DNA of 64,000 bases, taken from assembly GCF_036014115.1 (NCBI RefSeq), contig NZ_CP107913.1, positions 7,681,501 through 7,745,500 on the forward strand, given 5' to 3'. Source of the stretch: Streptomyces sp. NBC_00448. GTDB lineage: Bacteria; Actinomycetota; Actinomycetes; Streptomycetales; Streptomycetaceae. The notes beneath the pieces are model-generated. The model was not told where the DNA came from and made no database searches. It saw only the letters and a list, made by a program, of their open reading frames with translations. The position numbers were made by a program, and so were the translations under genes. Every line of letters begins with the position of its first letter. Within the stretch, counting starts at the first letter, position 1. Positions 16,408 through 24,130 of this stretch are shown here, in pieces.

Positions 16408-18249
16408 ATGTGCGGAATCACCGGATGGATCTCCTACCAGCGTGACCTGGCCGCGCAGCGGCCCATGGTCGACGCGATGACCGAGACGATGTCCTGCCGG
16501 GGGCCCGACGACCGGGGCACGTGGATCAGCGGACCGGCCGCGCTCGGCCACCGCCGGCTCGCCATCATCGACCTGCCCGGCGGCCGCCAGCCGATGAGCG
16601 TCGAGGCGCCCGGCGGCACGGTCGCCATGGTCTACTCCGGCGAGGCGTACAACTTCACCGAGCTGCGCGTCGAACTGGCCGGCCGCGGCCACCGGTTCAC
16701 CACCGACTCGGACACCGAGGTGGTGCTGCACGGCTACCTGGAGTGGGGCGCGGCGGTCGCCGAGCGGCTCAACGGGATGTACGCCTTCGCGATCTGGGAC
16801 GACCGCGAGAAGAAGCTCGTGATGATCCGGGACCGGATGGGCATCAAGCCCTTCTACTACTACCCGACCGCCGACGGCGTGCTGTTCGGCTCCGAGCCCA
16901 AGGCGATCCTGGCCAACCCGCTCGCCGAGCGGACGGTGACCCTCGACGGCCTGCGCGAACTGCTCGTCATGGTCAAGACCCCGGGGCACGGGTTCTGGGA
17001 CGGCATGCGCGAGGTGGAGCCCGGCACGGTGGTGACCGTGGACAGCAACGGCATCCGCACCCACACGTACTGGTCGCTGGAGACCCGGCCGCACACCGAC
17101 GACAAGCAGGCGACGATCGGGCACGTGCGCACCCTGCTCGACGACATCGTGCGGCGGCAGCTCGTCGCCGACGTCCCGCGCTGCACGCTGCTCTCCGGCG
17201 GCCTGGACTCCTCGGCGATGACCGCGCTGGCCGCGCAGCAGCTCGGCCGGACCGGCGAGACCGTACGGAGCTTCGCGGTCGACTTCGTCGGCCAGACCGA
17301 GAACTTCGTCGCCGACGAGCTGCGCGGCACCCCCGACACCCCCTTCGTGCACGACGTGGCCCGTACCTCGGGCACCGAGCACCAGGACATCGTGCTGGAC
17401 TCCGACCAGCTCGCCGACCTCGCCGTACGCTCCAAGGTGATCGCGGCCAGGGACCTGCCCGCGGGCTTCGGCGACATGGACGCGTCGCTCTACCTGCTCT
17501 TCAAGGCGATCCGCGCGCACTCGACGGTGGCGCTGTCGGGGGAGTCCGCCGACGAGGTCTTCGGCGGCTACCTCCAGTTCTTCGACCCCGAGGCCCGCAA
17601 GGGCAAGACCTTCCCCTGGCTGTCGAGCTTCGCCAAGCACTTCGGGGACGAGGGGAGCATCCTCACCGAGGAGTTCAGTCACGGCCTGGACCTGGACGGC
17701 TACGTGCGCGACTCCTACGCCACGGCCTCCGCCGAGGTCCAACGGCTCGCGGGCGAGAGCGACCTGGAGTTCCGGATGCGGACCATCTCGTATCTGCACC
17801 TGACCCGGTTCGTGCGCATCCTGCTCGACCGCAAGGACCGCGCCAGCATGGCGGTCGGCCTGGAGGTGCGGGTGCCGTTCTGCGACCACCGCCTGGTGGA
17901 GTACGTCTACAACGCGCCCTGGGCGCTGAAGTCCTTCGACGGCCGCGAGAAGAGCCTGCTGCGCGAGGCGACCGCCGACGTGCTGCCGCAGTCCGTCTAC
18001 GACCGGGTCAAGAGCCCCTACCCCTCCACCCAGGACCCGGCCTACGCCGTCGCCCTCCAGAAGAACGTCAAGGAAGTCCTCGCCCAGCCCGCCCACCCGG
18101 TGTTCGACCTCGTCAGCCGCAGCGCGCTGGAGAAGTTGGTGCGCGTCGACACCCCGCAGATCATGCAGGCGTCGCGCCGCGGCCTGGAGCGCACCCTCGA
18201 CCTCGCCCTGTGGATCGACATGTACCGCCCGACCCTGAAACTGTCCTGA
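16408..18249 (+). CDS. asnB: Asparagine synthetase B (glutamine-hydrolysing)
   Basis: Cytoplasmic enzyme of 613 residues making asparagine from aspartate, glutamine and ATP. The N-terminal class II glutaminase begins MCGITGW, with Cys2 as nucleophile after Met removal. RGPDDRGTW and the later HRRLAIIDLPGGRQPM are family signatures. The C-terminal synthetase half has the pyrophosphate loop LLSGGLDSSAM near residues 262-272 and ALSGESADEVFGGY. GGAGAAG precedes the ATG. No peptide or antibiotic cluster flanks it, so it is probably a housekeeping or amidotransferase role rather than secondary metabolism. A strong terminator follows directly. Confidence 0.93.
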   Translation: MCGITGWISYQRDLAAQRPMVDAMTETMSCRGPDDRGTWISGPAALGHRRLAIIDLPGGRQPMSVEAPGGTVAMVYSGEAYNFTELRVELAGRGHRFTTDSDTEVVLHGYLEWGAAVAERLNGMYAFAIWDDREKKLVMIRDRMGIKPFYYYPTADGVLFGSEPKAILANPLAERTVTLDGLRELLVMVKTPGHGFWDGMREVEPGTVVTVDSNGIRTHTYWSLETRPHTDDKQATIGHVRTLLDDIVRRQLVADVPRCTLLSGGLDSSAMTALAAQQLGRTGETVRSFAVDFVGQTENFVADELRGTPDTPFVHDVARTSGTEHQDIVLDSDQLADLAVRSKVIAARDLPAGFGDMDASLYLLFKAIRAHSTVALSGESADEVFGGYLQFFDPEARKGKTFPWLSSFAKHFGDEGSILTEEFSHGLDLDGYVRDSYATASAEVQRLAGESDLEFRMRTISYLHLTRFVRILLDRKDRASMAVGLEVRVPFCDHRLVEYVYNAPWALKSFDGREKSLLREATADVLPQSVYDRVKSPYPSTQDPAYAVALQKNVKEVLAQPAHPVFDLVSRSALEKLVRVDTPQIMQASRRGLERTLDLALWIDMYRPTLKLS

Positions 18250-18261
18250 CCCGGAAGCGTT

Positions 18262-18296
18262 GGCGCCCCGCCGCGGACCGCTCCCGGCGGGGCGCC
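18262..18296 (+). terminator. Terminator of asnB
   Basis: Perfect 12-bp stem GGCGCCCCGCCG / CGGCGGGGCGCC with an 11-nt loop, starting 13 bp after the asnB stop codon. There is no U-tract, as is usual in this GC range. Confidence 0.8.
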
Positions 18297-18351
18297 GCCG
18301 TGCGCGGGGTGTGGGGTGCGTACGCCTGACCGTTCACGGTTTTATGCAACA

Positions 18352-18375
18352 TCGCGCATAGTCGCGTTCGCGCAT
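18352..18375. promoter_or_regulatory. Direct repeats upstream of the DUF6879/XRE cassette
   Basis: TCGCGCAT occurs at 18352-18359 and 18368-18375, 16 bp apart, inside an otherwise AT-richer stretch about 75-100 bp upstream of the first cassette gene. It is a candidate site for the XRE regulator encoded at 19147. Confidence 0.4.
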
Positions 18376-18448
18376 GGACGCCCTACGCGCGTCCCCGTAC
18401 CGTCAAGGGCGGTAGGGCTCAACGGGGCTCATCGCATGGGGGTTTGGT

Positions 18449-18655
18449 ATGGCGCGCAAGGAATTACAGCGGCTCACCGGCAACGGGGGCGGTAACTGCA
18501 ACAACGACGACTGCCCCAACGTGTACCGGACTTCCAGCGGCTCCATCGTCGTTCAGGGCGATGTGTCCGACGTCTTCCAGCCGCCCGCCGGGGAAGGGCT
18601 TGTCGAGATCCCCGAGAGCATTCTGAGGGAGGCCGTGCGTGCTCTTGGATGGTGA
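18449..18655 (+). CDS. Small conserved-looking Cys-pair protein (68 aa)
   Basis: Acidic 68-residue protein with no recognised domain. It contains two cysteines in NCNNDDCPNVY (residues 17-27), a predicted beta segment (GSIVVQGDV) and a C-terminal helix VEIPESILREAVRALGW. GGGG precedes the ATG by a few bases. It overlaps the next gene by 17 bp, which indicates translational coupling with the DUF6879-like protein and the XRE regulator. The Cys pair could bind a metal, but there is no second pair. It is likely part of a three-gene regulatory cassette. Confidence 0.65.
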   Translation: MARKELQRLTGNGGGNCNNDDCPNVYRTSSGSIVVQGDVSDVFQPPAGEGLVEIPESILREAVRALGW

Positions 18656-19163
18656 CGCCTGGAAATCCCGAATGCGGAGCATCCAGAGCGAAGCTTGGCG
18701 GCTGGAAACGCTGCCTGTTTACCGGTCCCCCGGCGAGGACGGAGACATTCGGGACTTTCTCGCCGGCCAACGCATCGACCCGGAAACCTACTCTTCCGCC
18801 TACACGGAAGGGCTGCGCAAACTCACCGCAGAGGGTAAACGCAAGGGTCGCGTGCACGTGGTCACGCGGCCGTTGACGGACTACCTCCGGTTTGAATTCA
18901 TGTACTATGAGGCGCACTCGCGGATGGGGGACGCCATTCGCATCCTCGACGTGACGGACCGTCCCAACCCGCTGGAGGGGGCGCCCGACTTCTGGATTCT
19001 GGACAGGTCCACAGTCGTGCTCATGCACTACGCGGAAGACGGAACGCAGATCAGTCGCGAGTTGTACGAGGGCGACCCGGCTCGATTCATCGACTACCAG
19101 CGAGTTGCGGTTGCGGAGTCGGTGCCGTTCGGGGAGTACGTCAACGGTGGCCATCGAGCCTGA
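18639..19163 (+). CDS. DUF6879-like protein
   Basis: Soluble protein of 174 residues typical of the DUF6879 family of streptomycetes: an AWRLETLPVYRSPGEDGDIRDFLAG core, VHVVTRPLTDYLRFEFMYY, DFWILDRSTVVLMHY and ARFIDYQRVAVAESVPFGEY. The function of the family is unknown; members often lie next to XRE/DUF5753 regulators. GTG start with GGGAGG 6 nt upstream, inside the preceding gene. The stop overlaps the XRE start by 17 bp. Confidence 0.8.
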   Translation: MLLDGDAWKSRMRSIQSEAWRLETLPVYRSPGEDGDIRDFLAGQRIDPETYSSAYTEGLRKLTAEGKRKGRVHVVTRPLTDYLRFEFMYYEAHSRMGDAIRILDVTDRPNPLEGAPDFWILDRSTVVLMHYAEDGTQISRELYEGDPARFIDYQRVAVAESVPFGEYVNGGHRA

Positions 19164-19989
19164 CCAACTGGACCGATCGGGTCGCGAACTGGCGGCCATG
19201 CTCAGGCGGCTGCGCCTGCAAGCCGGGCTCTCGGGAGCCCGGCTTGCCGCACGTTGCAACATGTCTCAGTCAAAGATCAGCAGAATAGAAGGGCACAAGG
19301 TCCGGCCGTCGTTGCTGGATGTGGAACAGGTCCTCCGTGCGCTTGGCACGTCGGCCGCTGTTGCGGCCGACGTCATGGCCCTCGCGCGGATCGCTCAAAC
19401 CGAGTGGCAGGACGGCAGATCCCTCCGCCGCAAGGGGTTGGACAAGAAGCAGCTTCAGTTGGCGGGGCTGGAGGCGTCGTCCACCACGTTCCGGTATTTC
19501 CTGCTGTCCATGATCACGGGCCTGTTGGCGACGCCCGCTTATGTGCGGGCAAGCCTCGACGATGCCCCTCCGGAGCAGCGGTCGAAGGCCGTGTCGCTGA
19601 AACTGGAACGACAGCGCGTGTTGTTCGACCGGTCAAAGCACTTCACCTTCCTCATGTGTGAGCCGGCCGTGCGGTATCCCCTGATATCTCGGGATGAGCT
19701 GGCTGTTCAGATCGACCATCTCGTTTCCCTGAGCAGGCAGCCGAACATTCGAATCGGCGTCATCCCCATGGGTGCCTACCTGGGTCCTGGTGCGCTGAAC
19801 ACGTTCACGGTCTATGACGAGTCCGTAGCCACAGCCGAAATGGACCTCGGCGCAATAGTGTTCCGGGATGGGCGCGATATTCTTGACCTCATCCGGAGAT
19901 TCGCGAGGTACGAGGAACGGGCGCTGTTCGACGGGGATGCGCGCGGGCTGCTGGCGGAGTGGGCGGAATCCTGTCGGGATGATCTTTAG
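19147..19989 (+). CDS. XRE family regulator with DUF5753-like C-terminus
   Basis: Regulator of 280 residues. The N-terminal helix-turn-helix is LAAMLRRLRLQAGLSGARLAARCNMSQSKISRIEGHKVRPS (cro/C1 fold, residues 13-53). The C-terminal two thirds match the DUF5753 group, with the conserved RFVLLFDRSKHFTFLMCEPAVRY-like segment (seen here as VLFDRSKHFTFLMCEP) and VSLSRQPNIRIGVIPMG. Such WhiJ-like proteins control development or neighbouring small genes. I chose the GTG at 19147 because GGGGAG is upstream and the longer reading adds non-homologous sequence. The RiPP cluster follows 114 bp downstream on the same strand, so this protein is a candidate regulator of it. Confidence 0.88.
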   Translation: MAIEPDQLDRSGRELAAMLRRLRLQAGLSGARLAARCNMSQSKISRIEGHKVRPSLLDVEQVLRALGTSAAVAADVMALARIAQTEWQDGRSLRRKGLDKKQLQLAGLEASSTTFRYFLLSMITGLLATPAYVRASLDDAPPEQRSKAVSLKLERQRVLFDRSKHFTFLMCEPAVRYPLISRDELAVQIDHLVSLSRQPNIRIGVIPMGAYLGPGALNTFTVYDESVATAEMDLGAIVFRDGRDILDLIRRFARYEERALFDGDARGLLAEWAESCRDDL

Positions 19990-20103
19990 TCGTTGGCGCG
20001 AATGGGAACTCAATCTCACCGCCCCGTGAGGAATGCTGTTTCGGGGGTGGGCCCATGTTGATGAGGCTGATCGCGCCCCGGCGGAGACGGAGGTACAGCA
20101 CAG

Positions 20104-20376
20104 ATGAGGCAGACGCCCGCACCGTGGGGCACGCAACGGATGGGACCGTACGCGGCCACCACCACGGTCCCGCGGTACACGCCCGTGATCGACCCCGAGA
20201 CGCAGACCGCTCTCATTCTCGATGAGCATGGACGGACGGTCGAGTTGGGCAACCACGGCACCAGTACGAGCGGACTGACGCCTACCGCGACCACCCCTGG
20301 TGACGGGGCCGGTCCGGGAGGCGCGACCGACGCGGACAGTACCGAGTCGTACGACCAGGACCAGAGTTCCGGCTGA
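20104..20376 (+). CDS. tgmA: Graspetide precursor peptide (ATP-grasp-modified RiPP)
   Basis: Predicted 90-residue precursor peptide. The leader has the family features: PAPWGTQRMGPY (residues 5-16), then TVPRYTPVIDPETQTALILD (21-40). The core, residues about 50-90, is rich in Thr/Ser (T53, S54, T55, S56, T59, T61, T63, T64) followed by acidic residues (D67, D76, D78, E81, D84, D86), the composition expected for side-chain ester crosslinks. The D67-G68 pair is a natural candidate for succinimide formation. GGAGG is 10 nt before the ATG. The stop overlaps the ligase start by one base. Confidence 0.82.
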   Translation: MRQTPAPWGTQRMGPYAATTTVPRYTPVIDPETQTALILDEHGRTVELGNHGTSTSGLTPTATTPGDGAGPGGATDADSTESYDQDQSSG

Positions 20377-21338
20377 TGAGCGACAGCAGCTCGGTACTGG
20401 TGCTGACCAACCCCTACGACGTGACGGCGGACATGGTGCTGCGGCTGCTCGCCGAGCGCCGGGTCTCCGTGGTCCGTCTCGACCCCGGCACCGATCTGCA
20501 CTCGGGTGCCTCGCTGACCGCCACGTATCGTCAGCGCGATCAGCGGGGCACCCTGCGCACGGCAAGCCGTGGACTCGACACCACGCGGATTCGGTCCGTC
20601 TGGGTGCGCAGGCCCTCGCCCTACGAGGGACCACACGGGCTGCGCGGCCAGGACCGTCGGTTCGCCGCAGAACAGACGCTGTGGGGCGCGGGGGGCATCC
20701 TTGCATCACTCCCAGGCGCGCACTACGTCAATCACCCCTGGGACAACCGAGCCGCCGAGTCCAAGCCCGTACAGCTCACGACCGCGCAACGTTGCGGGTT
20801 TCTGGTACCCAGCACGGTGATCACCAACGACCCGCACGAGGCTCGGACGTTCGCCACTCACCAGCCTGGCGGAGTGGTCTACAAGCCTGTGTGGAACTCG
20901 ACGTACCGCGTCGACGGCCGGCCATGCAGTGTCTGGGTCCGAGACGTCCAAGGTCCCGAGATCACCGACGCTGTGTCCGTCTGCCCGCACATGTTCCAAG
21001 CCAAGGTTGACAAGGAGTTCGATGCGCGGGTGACCGCCGTGGGCGACCGGCTGTTCGGGGTCCGGATCGACAGCCCCGATCTCGACTGGCGCCACCGGCA
21101 GGATTTGATGACGTGCACACCGATCGAGGCGCCCGAGCCAGTCGCGCATGCGGTCGTTGCCTACCTCGCCGAACTCCGTTTGACCTACGGCGCGTTCGAT
21201 TTCGCCGTCACCGCGGCGGGCGACTGGTACTTCCTGGAGTGCAACCCGAACGGCCAGTGGGCGTGGCAGCCGGCGGGGATCGCCGCGGCGATCGCCCGTG
21301 TTCTTGCCGACCGGTTGGAGAAAGGCCCCGACACGTGA
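20376..21338 (+). CDS. tgmB: ATP-grasp RiPP maturase (graspetide synthetase)
   Basis: ATP-grasp ligase of 320 residues, related to the MvdD/SAV_5884 group, expected to join Asp/Glu side chains to Thr/Ser hydroxyls of the TgmA core at the cost of ATP. Seen in sequence: a Rossmann-like N-terminus (VLVLTNPYDVTADMVLRLL), a central ATP-grasp region (GGVVYKPVWNSTYR, FQAKVDKEFDARVTAVGDRLFGVRIDS) and the metal-binding end motif FLECNPNGQWAW. It lies between precursor and methyltransferase with overlapping starts and stops, so all three are one translational unit. Confidence 0.92.
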   Translation: MSDSSSVLVLTNPYDVTADMVLRLLAERRVSVVRLDPGTDLHSGASLTATYRQRDQRGTLRTASRGLDTTRIRSVWVRRPSPYEGPHGLRGQDRRFAAEQTLWGAGGILASLPGAHYVNHPWDNRAAESKPVQLTTAQRCGFLVPSTVITNDPHEARTFATHQPGGVVYKPVWNSTYRVDGRPCSVWVRDVQGPEITDAVSVCPHMFQAKVDKEFDARVTAVGDRLFGVRIDSPDLDWRHRQDLMTCTPIEAPEPVAHAVVAYLAELRLTYGAFDFAVTAAGDWYFLECNPNGQWAWQPAGIAAAIARVLADRLEKGPDT

Positions 21339-22477
21339 GCACATCGGCTCGGCTCCGCGAAGCCCTGGTGGGCAGACTCACCGATGAGGGCACGCTGACG
21401 GAAGCGGGGTGGCGCGGCGCAGCCGCGTCGGTTGCCCGCGAGTTGTTCACGGGGGCCTACTTCAGGCCGGTGACGGGCAGCGTTCCCACCGGCTTCCGGC
21501 CGGTCCGGGAGGGTGAGCCCGGATGGCTGGAGGGGGTGTACTCCGACGCAACGCTGATCACCCAACTGGACGGCCGGATCAGGCCCGACGACGTGACCGA
21601 GGCGGTAGTGACCGGCTCCCCGTCTTCGTCGTCCACCCTGCCGTCGTTGGTGCTGCGCATGTGGCAGCAGCTCGACGCCGAGCCCGGTCACCAGGTGCTG
21701 GAGGTCGGCACCGGAACGGGGTACTCGACCGCGATCGGTGCGCACCGTCTCGGGGACGCCAACCTGACCAGCATCGAGTACGACCCGGTGGTGGGCGGTG
21801 CTGCGGCGGTGGCGCTCGAGGCGGCCGGGTTCGCGCCCCGGCTGATCGTCGGTGACGGGCTGCGCGGCGACCCGGACGGGGGCCGGTACGACCGGCTGAT
21901 CGCCACGTGCGCGGTCCGGTACATCCCGCTGCCCTGGCTGCACCAGGTGCGGCCAGGGGGAAAGATCCTGGTCACGCTCTCCGGGTGGAGCTACGCCAAC
22001 GCCCTTGCGCTGCTGGACGTGACCAATCCCGGGGAGGCCACGGGCCGGTTCCTCCCCGGTCGCACCAGCTTCATGATCGCCCGGCCGCACGACCGCCCGC
22101 CCCGTCCGGCCCTGGCCCTGCTGCCCGGGGACGAGCGGCCGAGTCGGATCGACCCCGCGACACTGGACGACTGGACGGGCGGTTGGATCGCGCAGCTCGC
22201 GGCGCCCTCGGCCGAACGCCTGGGGGCGGGGGCGGAACAGATCCTCTGGGATGTGTCCACCGGTTCGCAGGCCCGGACGGCCCCCGATTCCCCTGGCGGG
22301 TGGACCGTCGTCCAGCGCGGTCCCGTCCGTCTGTGGGACCGGGTCGAACAGGCGGTGCAGCGCTGGCAGGCCGCCGGCGGACCTCGCCAGGAAGGGTTCG
22401 GCATCACGGTCTCGGCAGCCCGTCAACGGGTGTGGCTCGGCGCCGAGGACGGACCCGGGTGGGACCTGCCGATCTGA
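21335..22477 (+). CDS. tgmC: PIMT-like methyltransferase of the ATP-grasp RiPP system
   Basis: SAM-dependent O-methyltransferase of 380 residues related to protein L-isoaspartate methyltransferase, with motif I VLEVGTGTGYST near residues 122-133, and FRPVTGSVPTG plus SSSSTLPSLVLRMWQQL ahead of it. In characterised graspetide systems with such a partner, methylation of an Asp side chain drives formation of an aspartimide; that outcome is inferred here. GTG start overlaps the ligase stop (GTGA). The C-terminal 130 residues are an extension beyond classical PIMT and probably recognise the precursor or the crosslinked core. Confidence 0.9.
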   Translation: MSTSARLREALVGRLTDEGTLTEAGWRGAAASVARELFTGAYFRPVTGSVPTGFRPVREGEPGWLEGVYSDATLITQLDGRIRPDDVTEAVVTGSPSSSSTLPSLVLRMWQQLDAEPGHQVLEVGTGTGYSTAIGAHRLGDANLTSIEYDPVVGGAAAVALEAAGFAPRLIVGDGLRGDPDGGRYDRLIATCAVRYIPLPWLHQVRPGGKILVTLSGWSYANALALLDVTNPGEATGRFLPGRTSFMIARPHDRPPRPALALLPGDERPSRIDPATLDDWTGGWIAQLAAPSAERLGAGAEQILWDVSTGSQARTAPDSPGGWTVVQRGPVRLWDRVEQAVQRWQAAGGPRQEGFGITVSAARQRVWLGAEDGPGWDLPI

Positions 22478-22586
22478 CGTCGGCGGGCCCGACGGCCGGC
22501 CCCGCGCACGGCATCGGCGCGTGTCCGCGGTCGCGGGACGGCCCGCCCGGCCACGCGCTGGGCGGGGGTCCCGCTCACGGTGGGGG

Positions 22587-23039
22587 TCACGCCGCGCAGA
22601 ACTCGTTGCCCTCCGGGTCCCGCATGACCCACCAGTGGCCGGCGGGTCCCCGGTCGACCTCGTGGACGCGCGTCGCTCCCAGTCCTTCCAGCCGGGCCAC
22701 CAGTTCGGTCAGGCCGCCGGGTGCGCCGTGCACGTCGAGGTGCAGGCGGTTCTTGCCCGACTTGGGCTCGGGTACGTGCTGGAAGAGCACCCGCCGGCCC
22801 CGGCCGACGCCGCTGGTCTCGTCGAACGGGTCGTCGGGGTGGCGGATCGCGGCGTGGCCGCGGAAGTTCCTGCGGCCGCGGTGCTCGGTGACCGCGTCCT
22901 CGCCGATGTGGCCGGCGGCCAGCAGTTGCGTGATGAGGGCGCTGGGGTCCTCCACCTCGTACTCCAGGGCGGCGGCCCAGAAGTCCGCGAGGGCGGCCGC
23001 GTTCGCGCTGTCGATGACCAACTTCCAGTGCAGTGCCAT
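22587..23039 (-). CDS. VOC/glyoxalase-like domain protein
   Basis: Small protein of 150 residues with paired beta-alpha-beta-beta-beta modules of the VOC superfamily: MALHWKLVIDSANAAALADFWAAAL at the start, FQHVPEPKSGKNRLHLDVHG in the middle and GPAGHWWVMRDPEGNEFCA at the end, which is typical of the glyoxalase_6-like set. Ligand or substrate is unknown. The ATG lies inside a 27-bp palindrome shared with the divergent CGNR gene, with no ribosome binding site, so the mRNA is probably leaderless. Confidence 0.85.
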   Translation of the reverse strand: MALHWKLVIDSANAAALADFWAAALEYEVEDPSALITQLLAAGHIGEDAVTEHRGRRNFRGHAAIRHPDDPFDETSGVGRGRRVLFQHVPEPKSGKNRLHLDVHGAPGGLTELVARLEGLGATRVHEVDRGPAGHWWVMRDPEGNEFCAA

Positions 23040-23063
23040 GTAACCATTTATATTGGTTACATG
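23037..23063. promoter_or_regulatory. Palindromic divergent promoter with two leaderless starts
   Basis: Ten-bp perfect arms, CATGTAACCA and TGGTTACATG, flank TTTATAT. Each arm contains the start codon of one of the two divergent genes (VOC and CGNR). On the plus strand TATATT occupies positions -12 to -7 relative to the A of ATG; on the minus strand TATAAA occupies -13 to -8. Both therefore fit -10 elements of leaderless transcripts, and the palindrome would be an operator over both. Confidence 0.65.
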
Positions 23064-23663
23064 GAATCCTCGGCAACCAAGGGGCTGACACTGCGCTCCC
23101 ACACAGGTGTCGCCTACCGGTTCGACCCCGGCGCGCTGTGCCTTGAGCTGCTGACCACCGGCGGCCCGGGCCCCTACCGCCGCTACGAGGTGCTGCGCGA
23201 ACCCGCCGACCTGGCCGCCTGGGCCGAGCGCTCACGGCTGACCCCGACCCCCGTGCTGGAGATCTCCGCGGCGGAGGTGGCCGGCGTACGGGAACTGCGC
23301 GACGCGCTGTTCCGTGCGGTCCTCGCCCACCTGGAGGGGGAGCTCCTCCCGCCCGGCGACCTCGCGGTCATCAACGCCGCCGCGGCCCTTCCGCCCCTGG
23401 CGCCCGCCATCACCCCGGCCGGCGCACGGTGTTGGGCCGGAAACCCGGGCGGCACCCACCTCGCGGCCACCGTCGCCAGGGACGCCGTGGCGCTGCTGAC
23501 CGGGCCCTTCGCCGACCGCATACGCACCTGCGCCGCCGAGGACTGCCATCTCGTCTACGTCGACACCTCCCGCCCGGGCCGCCGCCGCTGGTGCTCGATG
23601 GAGCACTGCGGCAACCGCCACAAGGTCAGGGCGCTGCGCCTGCGCCACTCCGAGGAAGGATGA
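23061..23663 (+). CDS. CGNR zinc finger (ABATE-type) protein
   Basis: Protein of 200 residues. The N-terminal part matches the stress-induced ABATE domain (LCLELLTTGGPG, AEVAGVRELRDALFRAVLAHLEG). The C-terminal CGNR zinc finger has Cys157, Cys162, Cys178 and Cys183, ending CSMEHCGNRHKVRALR, and is a putative DNA-binding element. Such proteins are presumed transcription regulators, so this one is the natural candidate to bind the palindrome at its own start. A SRPBCC gene follows by 4 bp, forming an operon. Confidence 0.85.
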   Translation: MESSATKGLTLRSHTGVAYRFDPGALCLELLTTGGPGPYRRYEVLREPADLAAWAERSRLTPTPVLEISAAEVAGVRELRDALFRAVLAHLEGELLPPGDLAVINAAAALPPLAPAITPAGARCWAGNPGGTHLAATVARDAVALLTGPFADRIRTCAAEDCHLVYVDTSRPGRRRWCSMEHCGNRHKVRALRLRHSEEG

Positions 23664-23667
23664 CCCC

Positions 23668-24063
23668 GTGCCCACAGGACTCACCAAGGACGCCGGCTGG
23701 CAGATCGGCGTGTCCCGCACGCTGCCCCATCCCCCGTCCGTCGTCTGGGACTTCGTCAGCGGCGCCGAAGGGCTCGCCCTCTGGCTCGGGCCCGGCGCGG
23801 CCCTCACCCCGGAGCGCGGCGCCGCCTACCGGACGGCGGCCGGCGTCACGGGCGAGGTGCGCGGCTACCGTCCGCTGGACCGCATCCGCGTCACCCACGG
23901 CACCACCACCGTCCAGGCCGCCCTCCGCCCCACCGCCGACGGGGACCGGACGGTGCTGCGCTTCCACCAGGAGCACCTGGCGAGCGCCGAGGAGCGCGAA
24001 CGGCGGCGCGCGCACTGGAACCGCGTCATGGACGAGGTCGCCGCCGCCCTCGACCGTCGGTGA
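23668..24063 (+). CDS. SRPBCC/AHA1-like protein
   Basis: Soluble hydrophobic-cavity protein of 131 residues. The opening ISVSRTLPHPPSVVWDFVSG-like segment (here IGVSRTLPHPPSVVWDFVSG, residues 12-31) and GLALWLGPG are the START-like/AHSA1 signature; the last helix is NRVMDEVAAALDRR. Function is unknown; in such operons with CGNR and VOC genes a role in a small-molecule stress response is an inference. GTG start with GAGGAAGGA at the end of the preceding gene, 4 bp intergenic distance. Confidence 0.8.
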   Translation: MPTGLTKDAGWQIGVSRTLPHPPSVVWDFVSGAEGLALWLGPGAALTPERGAAYRTAAGVTGEVRGYRPLDRIRVTHGTTTVQAALRPTADGDRTVLRFHQEHLASAEERERRRAHWNRVMDEVAAALDRR

Positions 24064-24130
24064 CCGCGGGGTGGTGGGGTAGTGGCGCAGGTCACGGGAA
24101 CGGCTTGCGGTCCGCGGAGAGGTAACGGGT

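Noticed and set aside
16176..16445. 89-codon frame overlapping the asnB start
   Set aside because: No ribosome site or recognisable features; it runs into asnB out of frame.
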